From: Streptomyces sp. NBC_00306 | Lineage (GTDB): Bacteria > Actinomycetota > Actinomycetes > Streptomycetales > Streptomycetaceae | Length of the DNA: 64,000 nt | Reading direction: 5' to 3' | Assembly: GCF_036169555.1 (NCBI RefSeq) | Contig: NZ_CP108032.1 | Coordinates: 1,426,001-1,490,000 of the forward strand | In this document: in pieces, positions 58,966 to 64,000 of the stretch | Layout of the letters: the number at the start of each line of letters is the position of its first letter | Numbering within the stretch: the stretch's first letter is position 1 | The notes under the pieces: generated by a model | The model's input: only the letters and a program-made list of their open reading frames with translations | The model's database searches: none | Told to the model about the DNA's origin: nothing | Position numbers and translations under genes: made by a program

Positions 58966-60732
58966 CTACAGGTACTGGCCGGTGTTCGCCACCGTGTCGA
59001 TGGAACGTCCGGTGTCCGCGCCCTGCTTTCCGGTGACAAGGGTGCGGATGAAGACGATCCGCTCGCCCTTCTTTCCGGAGATCCGGGCCCAGTCGTCCGG
59101 GTTGGTGGTGTTCGGCAGGTCCTCGTTCTCCTTGAACTCGTCCACGCATGCCTGGAGGAGGTGGGAGACCCGAAGGCCCTTCTGGTTCTGGTCGAGGAAG
59201 GCCTTGATGGCCATCTTCTTGGCCCGGTCGACGATGTTCTGGATCATCGCGCCGGAGTTGAAGTCCTTGAAGTACAGGACTTCCTTGTCGCCGTTGGCGT
59301 ACGTGACCTCGAGGAAGCGGTTCTCCTCGGTCTCCGCGTACATCTGCTCGACGACCGACTGGATCATCGCGTGCGCCGCGGCGTCCTTGGAGCCGCTGTG
59401 CTCGGAGAGGTCGTCCGCGTGCAGCGGCAGCGAGGACGTGAGGTACTTCGCGAAGATGTCCTTCGCGGCCTCCGCGTCCGGACGCTCGATCTTGATCTTC
59501 ACATCGAGGCGGCCGGGGCGCAGGATCGCGGGGTCGATCATGTCCTCGCGGTTGGAGGCGCCGATGACGATGACGTTCTCCAGGCCCTCCACACCGTCGA
59601 TCTCGGCGAGCAGCTGCGGGACGATGGTGTTCTCCACGTCCGAGCTGACACCGGAGCCACGGGTGCGGAAGAGGGACTCCATCTCGTCGAAGAAGACGAT
59701 GACGGGGGTGCCCTCGCTGGCCTTCTCACGGGCACGCTGGAAGACGAGGCGGATGTGCCGCTCCGTCTCACCCACGTACTTGTTGAGGAGCTCGGGGCCC
59801 TTGATGTTGAGGAAGTAGCTCTTCCCCGCGGGCTGGCCGGTCACCTCGGCGACCTTCTTGGCAAGGGAGTTGGCGACGGCCTTGGCGATCAGCGTCTTGC
59901 CGCAGCCGGGCGGGCCGTAGAGCAGGATGCCCTTCGGCGGCCGCAGCTCGTGCTCCTTGAAGAGGTCCGGATAGAGGTACGGGAGCTCGACCGCGTCGCG
60001 GATCATCTCGATCTGGCCGCCCAGACCGCCGATCTTCTCGTAGTCGACGTCCGGGACCTCTTCGAGGACGAGCTCTTCGACCTCGCTCTTGGGAACCACT
60101 TCGTAGACGTAGCCGGAGCGGGGTTCGAGCAGGAGGGCGTCACCGGCGCGGATGGTGATGTCCAGCAGCGGCTCGGCGAGCCGCACCACCCGTTCCTCGT
60201 CGGTGTGCCCGACCACCAGGGCACGCTCGCCGTCCTCGAGGATCTCCTTGAGGGTGACGATGTCCCCGGCGCGCTCGAACTCCATGGCCTCGACCACATT
60301 GAGCGCTTCGTTGAGCATGACTTCCTGGCCGCGCCGGAGCTCTTCGAGCTCGACGCTGGGGCTCACGTTCACCCGGAGCTTGCGGCCCCCGGTGAAGATG
60401 TCGCACGTGCCGTCTTCGATGGCCTGCAGGAAGACACCGAAGCCGGCCGGCGGCTGCGCGAGCCGGTCGACCTCCTCCTTGAGGGCCACGATCTGGTCGC
60501 GGGCCTCACGGAGCGTGTTGGCGAGCCGCTCGTTCTGAGCGGACACGCCGGCCAGGTTCGTCTGCAACTCGACGATCCGCTCTTCGAGAATCCTCGTATG
60601 ACGCGGAGAGTCGGCGAGCTTGCGGCGCAGGACGGCGATTTCCTGCTCGAGATAGGCAACCTGACCGGCGGGGTCCTCAGACCCTCGCCCCGGCCGGATG
60701 CCGCGGTTGATGTCGTCGTCGTGGGCTGCCAC
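58966..60732 (-). CDS. arc: Proteasome-activating AAA ATPase ARC/Mpa
   Basis: A 588-residue hexameric unfoldase. Residues 24-92 form the coiled coil that captures Pup, followed by two OB domains (to about 225). The AAA domain has Walker A GPPGCGKT (273-280), Walker B VIVFFDE (344-350) and the second-region [19 protein letters not shown]. The C-terminus ends QYL, the penultimate-Tyr motif that docks on the 20S core. GTG start at 60732 with GGAGGTGAG 5 bases upstream. It delivers pupylated substrates to PrcBA. It is a single-gene unit with its own terminator, divergent from the ferredoxin gene. Confidence 0.98.
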   Translation of the reverse strand: MAAHDDDINRGIRPGRGSEDPAGQVAYLEQEIAVLRRKLADSPRHTRILEERIVELQTNLAGVSAQNERLANTLREARDQIVALKEEVDRLAQPPAGFGVFLQAIEDGTCDIFTGGRKLRVNVSPSVELEELRRGQEVMLNEALNVVEAMEFERAGDIVTLKEILEDGERALVVGHTDEERVVRLAEPLLDITIRAGDALLLEPRSGYVYEVVPKSEVEELVLEEVPDVDYEKIGGLGGQIEMIRDAVELPYLYPDLFKEHELRPPKGILLYGPPGCGKTLIAKAVANSLAKKVAEVTGQPAGKSYFLNIKGPELLNKYVGETERHIRLVFQRAREKASEGTPVIVFFDEMESLFRTRGSGVSSDVENTIVPQLLAEIDGVEGLENVIVIGASNREDMIDPAILRPGRLDVKIKIERPDAEAAKDIFAKYLTSSLPLHADDLSEHSGSKDAAAHAMIQSVVEQMYAETEENRFLEVTYANGDKEVLYFKDFNSGAMIQNIVDRAKKMAIKAFLDQNQKGLRVSHLLQACVDEFKENEDLPNTTNPDDWARISGKKGERIVFIRTLVTGKQGADTGRSIDTVANTGQYL

Positions 60733-60985
60733 GGTCCTCACCTCCTCCAAGGGGAGCTGGACGCTTCCTGACCCTACCTGGGCGGGTGGTGATTGAAACC
60801 CCTAGATCACAAAGACGGTAGGGGTGTGTCCGATCTTCACCCTTGCGCTCTCCCTCACGCCAGGGGAATACCCACCCACCAACATCGGAAAGCGGCCGGA
60901 GGTATCGTCGAAGTGTTCAACACCCGTCAGGGCTGGCGCGACTTGCTTCACATTGCTACACCCGACGAAGGAAACGGCAGGAGAA

Positions 60986-61297
60986 ATGACCGTGCAGCAC
61001 GAGGCTCCGCCCGAAGGCACCGCAGACGCCCTGGAGGTCTGGATCGACCAGGACCTCTGCACCGGGGACGGGATCTGCGCGCAGTACGCCCCGGAGGTCT
61101 TCGAGCTCGACATCGACGGGCTCGCGTATGTGAAGAGCGGGGACGACGAGCTGCTGCAGAACCCCGGCGCCACAACGCCCGTACCGCTGCCGCTGCTGAA
61201 CGACGTCGTGGACTCCGCCAAGGAGTGCCCGGGCGACTGCATCCATGTACGCCGCGTTTCGGACAGGGTCGAGGTCTACGGCCCCGACGCACCGTGA
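60986..61297 (+). CDS. 3Fe-4S-type ferredoxin
   Basis: A 103-residue small electron carrier. Cluster cysteines appear in DLCTGDGICAQYAPEVFEL (C-x5-C) and in AKECPGDCIHV. The CTGDGIC form, with Gly/Asp where a 4Fe-4S protein has a further Cys, points to a 3Fe-4S or mixed cluster as used with cytochromes P450. ATG at 60986 behind GGCAGGAGAA. It is divergent from arc; no P450 or reductase gene lies beside it. Confidence 0.88.
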   Translation: MTVQHEAPPEGTADALEVWIDQDLCTGDGICAQYAPEVFELDIDGLAYVKSGDDELLQNPGATTPVPLPLLNDVVDSAKECPGDCIHVRRVSDRVEVYGPDAP

Positions 61298-61343
61298 CCG
61301 ATCACGCACCCACTGCTCGGTAGCGGGCACTCAGCGTGCCGGC

Positions 61344-61994
61344 TCACGCACCCGCTGCCGAGTTCTGCGCGGAGCGAACGAACTTACCGCCCTGCCACTG
61401 CCACTTGACCTTCTCCCGCACGTCGGGGCAGCAGCTCGGCACGTCCGGTGAGGAGTAGCCGAGCAGGGTGGCCGTGATCGCTCCGTCACGTACGGCGAAG
61501 TCCCCCACGCTGAGCTTCTGGGCGGGCTCCACGAGCGTGGCCACCACCCTGGGGCCCGCTCCCCTGGCACCGGCCAGGACGTAGACGCCGCTGGGCGGGG
61601 TGCCGGAGCCCGCGTCGCAGCGGGCCGCCACCACCGTCTCGGGGTTGCCGTCGCCGTCCAGGTCGCCGGAGGCGCGCGCGGTCACCAGGGGCTGCACGGA
61701 ACCGCATTGCAAGGGGAGCTCGACCGCCGCCGGGTCGGGCGCCGGAGCGGCGGCCACGGCGGTGCCCGAGTTCGTCCCGGGCCCCGGCTGCGAGGCGGTC
61801 GCGGCCCTCGGCTGAAGGAGTCCGGCGGCCGCGACGACCGCGGCCATCGCGGTCGCGGTGGCCAGCCAGTGCACCGGCCGGGCGTGGGTGTGCGCGAGGT
61901 CCGGGACCGCGGAGGTCTGCACGCGTGAAGTCTCCTGTGACTGCGGAGCCGACCAGGGGTCGGCGGCGGGAGAGGGAGGTCTGCATCGTGCCAT
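61344..61994 (-). CDS. Membrane-anchored secreted protein with FG-GAP/EF-like DGDGN motif
   Basis: A 216-residue protein with an N-terminal cytoplasmic stretch, one hydrophobic helix (residues 43-62, WLATATAMAAVVAAAGLLQP), a Pro/Ala/Thr linker and an outer domain. That domain contains ASGDLDGDGNPETVVAARC, the calcium-binding turn of FG-GAP repeats, and a cysteine pair PSCCPD. The start is uncertain since no ribosome-binding site is strong. Function is unknown. It follows trmI on the same strand beyond a strong terminator. Confidence 0.65.
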   Translation of the reverse strand: MARCRPPSPAADPWSAPQSQETSRVQTSAVPDLAHTHARPVHWLATATAMAAVVAAAGLLQPRAATASQPGPGTNSGTAVAAAPAPDPAAVELPLQCGSVQPLVTARASGDLDGDGNPETVVAARCDAGSGTPPSGVYVLAGARGAGPRVVATLVEPAQKLSVGDFAVRDGAITATLLGYSSPDVPSCCPDVREKVKWQWQGGKFVRSAQNSAAGA

Positions 61995-62072
61995 ACGTCA
62001 CAGTGGTGCGGAACAGCGGGGTCGTGCCGCGCAGGTCAAGAAATCGTGCGGGAACGGGGGCGGCAACGCGAA

Positions 62073-62123
62073 GACGCCGCCGCCGAGTTCCCGAATGCGA
62101 TCGGGGAACTCGGCGGCGGCGTC
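62073..62123 (-). terminator. Perfect 20-bp terminator hairpin after trmI
   Basis: GACGCCGCCGCCGAGTTCCC (62073-62092) pairs base for base with 62104-62123 across an 11-base loop, 53 bases beyond the trmI stop. Confidence 0.88.
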
Positions 62124-62175
62124 CTGACGTTGTACGGGAACCGGCACTCCGCAAGTGCCGGCCCGGCCGCGAGCG

Positions 62176-63063
62176 TCAGCCCTTGTTGGGGCCCTCGTAG
62201 TCCTCGCCGTACGCGCCCTTGGCGGGCCGGCGGCGGCGCATCGGGGGTTCGACACCGTCGGCCAGGCGGCGCGCGGTGACCAGGAAGCCGGTGTGGCCGA
62301 TCATCCGGTGGTCCGGGCGGACGGCCAGACCCTCGACGTGCCAGTTGCGGATCATGGACTCCCACGGCTGCGGCTCGGCGAAGCACCCGATCTCGCGGAT
62401 GGACTCCACCGTGCGCGCGAGCTGCGTGGTGGTCGCCACGTAGCAGCACAGGATGCCGCCCGGGACGAGCGCCTTGGAGACGGCCTCCAGGCACTCCCAG
62501 GGGGCCAGCATGTCCAGGATGACGCGGTCGACGTCGGCGTCGGTCAGATTGTCCTGGAGGTCGCCCACGGTGAGCTGCCAGGCAGGGTGCGGACCGCCGA
62601 AGTAGCGCTCCACGTTCTGCTGGGCGATCTCGGCGAAGTCCTCGCGGCGCTCGTAGGAGTGCAGCATCCCGTGGTCGCCGATGGCGCGCAGCAGGAAGGC
62701 GCTGAGCGAGCCGGAGCCCACCCCGGCCTCGACGACGCGCGCGCCGGCGAAGATGTCGGCGAAGGCCAGGATCTGCCCCGCGTCCTTGGGGTAGACCACG
62801 GCGGCGCCGCGGGGCATGGACAGGACGTAGTCGGGGAGCAGGGGGCGCAGCGCGAGGTAGGCGACGTTTCCCGTGGTACGGACAACACTGCCCTCAGGAG
62901 CACCGATCAGCTCGTCGTGCGGGAAGGACCCCTTGTGGGTGTGGAAGTTCTTCCCGGCCTCGAGCGTGAACGTGTAGTGGCGTCCCTTGGGATCGGTGAG
63001 CTGGACCTGGTCCCCGACCTTGAAGGGCCCGCGTCGGCGGGCGGCACCGGTCGGTTCGGACAT
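62176..63063 (-). CDS. trmI: tRNA (adenine-58-N1)-methyltransferase
   Basis: A 295-residue class I methyltransferase that makes m1A58 in the T-loop of tRNA, as a homotetramer. The N-terminal beta domain (GPFKVGDQVQLTDPKGRHYTFTLEAGKNFHTHKG) is family-specific. The SAM motif is VVEAGVGSGSLSAFLLRAIG, and the catalytic loop VDRVILDMLAPWECLEAV. In Streptomyces and Mycobacterium this gene lies near the proteasome locus. ATG start; 131 bases downstream of the site-2 protease gene. Confidence 0.95.
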   Translation of the reverse strand: MSEPTGAARRRGPFKVGDQVQLTDPKGRHYTFTLEAGKNFHTHKGSFPHDELIGAPEGSVVRTTGNVAYLALRPLLPDYVLSMPRGAAVVYPKDAGQILAFADIFAGARVVEAGVGSGSLSAFLLRAIGDHGMLHSYERREDFAEIAQQNVERYFGGPHPAWQLTVGDLQDNLTDADVDRVILDMLAPWECLEAVSKALVPGGILCCYVATTTQLARTVESIREIGCFAEPQPWESMIRNWHVEGLAVRPDHRMIGHTGFLVTARRLADGVEPPMRRRRPAKGAYGEDYEGPNKG

Positions 63064-63194
63064 GTGACCAGCCTACCGGCACCGACAGGGCCCGGGGACC
63101 ACGCCGGGGGCGTGCTGCCTGCCCCGGCCGGAAGATCGACAGGACCCCCGGGGAGTGGCTGGAACCCGTCGCCCCGCCGCGCGCGGGCCGGCCG

Positions 63195-64000
63195 TCAGCC
63201 CTGGGGGCGGGCCATCGCGGCGACGAAGGCGCGCTCGACGTCCGCCGTGGACAGGACGCCGTAGATCTCGCCGCTCTTCTCCACCACCAGGTACTCGGTG
63301 GCAGGGGTCGCGCGCAGGCGGTCCAGGAGTGCCTCGCCGGCCAGTTCGGCGGGGATCCGCATGCCCTCCGTGAGGTCCTGGGCCAGTCCGCTGACCGCGA
63401 CCCAGGGCCGGCGGTGCTCGGGGACGCCCACGATCGCGGCCTCCCGCACCAGGCCGGTCGGATCGCCCTGGCCGTCGACGACGACGAGGGCGCGGGCACC
63501 GGCCTCGTTGGCCCGGCGCAGCGCCTCGGAGAGCGGCGTGGTGGACTCCACCGGCACGGCCCGCCTGGTCAGGGTGCGCGCCTGAAGCTCCGGCAGGTGC
63601 TCCCGCAGCCGGGCCATGCGAAGGCTGTTGCCGGCTCCGGTCCAGATGATCGCCGCGAGGATCGCCGCGAGCAGCGCGTCGGTGACGGTCTCCATGCCGC
63701 CGATGTCCTCGGTGGCATTGCCGAGGGCGCCGGTGTGGGTCAGCAGCGGGAGGCCGATGAGGACGGCGACGGCGAGCGCCCGGCCGACCCAGGCGGCCGC
63801 GATGGTGCCGCTCATCGGCTTGCCGGTGATCTTCCAGACGACGGCCCGCAGCATCCGGCCGCCGTCCAGCGGCAGTCCGGGCAGCAGATTGAAGGCGGCG
63901 ACGATCAGGTTGGAGATCATCAGCCCGGCGAGCAGGACGCCGGGGACCGTGCCGGGGTCGACGGCGAACATGCCCAGATAGAAGACGGCCGCCAGGATCA
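63195..64000 (-). CDS. Site-2 protease (M50) with CBS domains, C-terminal part
   Basis: The C-terminal 268 residues of a larger membrane metalloprotease; the 5' end lies beyond the window. The second metal-site motif is visible as FNLLPGLPLDGGRMLRAVV, followed by transmembrane segments (AVAVLIGLPLLTH, LLAAILAAIIWTGAGNSLRMA). A pair of CBS domains comes last (TPLSEALRRANEAGARALVVVDGQGDPTGLV; ATPATEYLVVEKSGEIYGVLSTADVERAF). The HExxH zinc motif would be upstream. CBS domains suggest control by adenine nucleotides. Substrates could be membrane anti-sigma factors, but nothing here shows that. Confidence 0.9.
   Translation of the reverse strand, partial: ILAAVFYLGMFAVDPGTVPGVLLAGLMISNLIVAAFNLLPGLPLDGGRMLRAVVWKITGKPMSGTIAAAWVGRALAVAVLIGLPLLTHTGALGNATEDIGGMETVTDALLAAILAAIIWTGAGNSLRMARLREHLPELQARTLTRRAVPVESTTPLSEALRRANEAGARALVVVDGQGDPTGLVREAAIVGVPEHRRPWVAVSGLAQDLTEGMRIPAELAGEALLDRLRATPATEYLVVEKSGEIYGVLSTADVERAFVAAMARPQG

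Noticed and set aside
57013..60771. A 1252-codon plus-strand open frame
   Set aside because: Antisense to both dop and arc. Crossing two well-identified genes and a terminator makes it a compositional artefact.
1..64000. tRNA or rRNA genes
   Set aside because: I read the intergenic regions and saw no T-loop GTTCGAATC-type motif in a tRNA context and no rRNA-like stretch. A tRNAscan run could still find something I missed.

Overview
The window is GC-rich actinobacterial DNA, almost certainly a chromosomal core segment of a Streptomyces. Support comes from heavy use of GTG starts, strong third-position GC bias, and a gene order that matches (from memory) the Streptomyces coelicolor interval around SCO1593 to SCO1651: pheST, the infC-rpmI-rplT operon, a glnA4-type ethanolamine/polyamine cluster, an osmoprotectant ABC transporter, helY, tatAC, pafBC, FKBPs and the complete Pup-proteasome locus. 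About 60 genes are present. Both window ends cut a gene: a NUDIX hydrolase on the left and a site-2 protease on the right. I see no tRNA, rRNA or CRISPR array.

Layout. 1-9.5 kb (mostly minus strand): NUDIX fragment, an NsdA-like HTH/TPR regulator, pheT-pheS, an orphan PAS histidine kinase, a SpoU-type rRNA methyltransferase, and rplT-rpmI-infC, where infC appears to use an ATC start. 9.9-17.7 kb: DUF1844 and SseB proteins, a penicillin-binding-type serine hydrolase, a mycosin-like protease coupled to a proline-rich repeat membrane protein, a PLP alanine-racemase-fold enzyme, and a DUF2510 membrane protein. 17.7-24.4 kb: SDR, aldehyde dehydrogenase and GlnA4-like ligase, divergent from a GntR repressor, an APC permease and a gamma-glutamyl hydrolase. 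Together these can import an amine, gamma-glutamylate it, oxidise it and hydrolyse it. 24.5-33.1 kb: LysR/TDT exporter pair, metal receptor-like protein, XRE-cupin regulator, a betaine-type ABC transporter whose permease carries two fused binding domains, and a 5'-3' exonuclease. 33.1-40.9 kb is more accessory: an iron-regulated siderophore-interacting protein, a MerR/ABA4-like pair, and a sigK-rskA-photolyase operon facing a cyclopropane-synthase-like gene. The last gene is preceded by what looks like a deletion scar of two lost genes. The same promoter motif, CCAATCC-N15-CCGAAT, lies before both arms.

40.9-48 kb: HelY-like helicase, tatC-tatA, two small proteins, and the pafC-pafB damage-response activators. 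48.15-49.43 kb: an intact IS30-family element inserted in the loop of a palindromic terminator. 49.5-61 kb: two FKBP isomerases, pafA, an MFS/LacI pair, prcA-prcB-pup-dop and arc, i.e. the whole pupylation-proteasome system, split into two blocks by the MFS/LacI pair. 61-64 kb: ferredoxin, a secreted repeat protein, tRNA m1A58 methyltransferase, and a site-2 protease running off the end.

The least ordinary features are the SigK-type twin promoters with the decayed gene between them, the rare infC start with a structured leader, the doubled substrate-binding domain, the repeat protein translationally coupled to the mycosin, and the IS30 insertion site.
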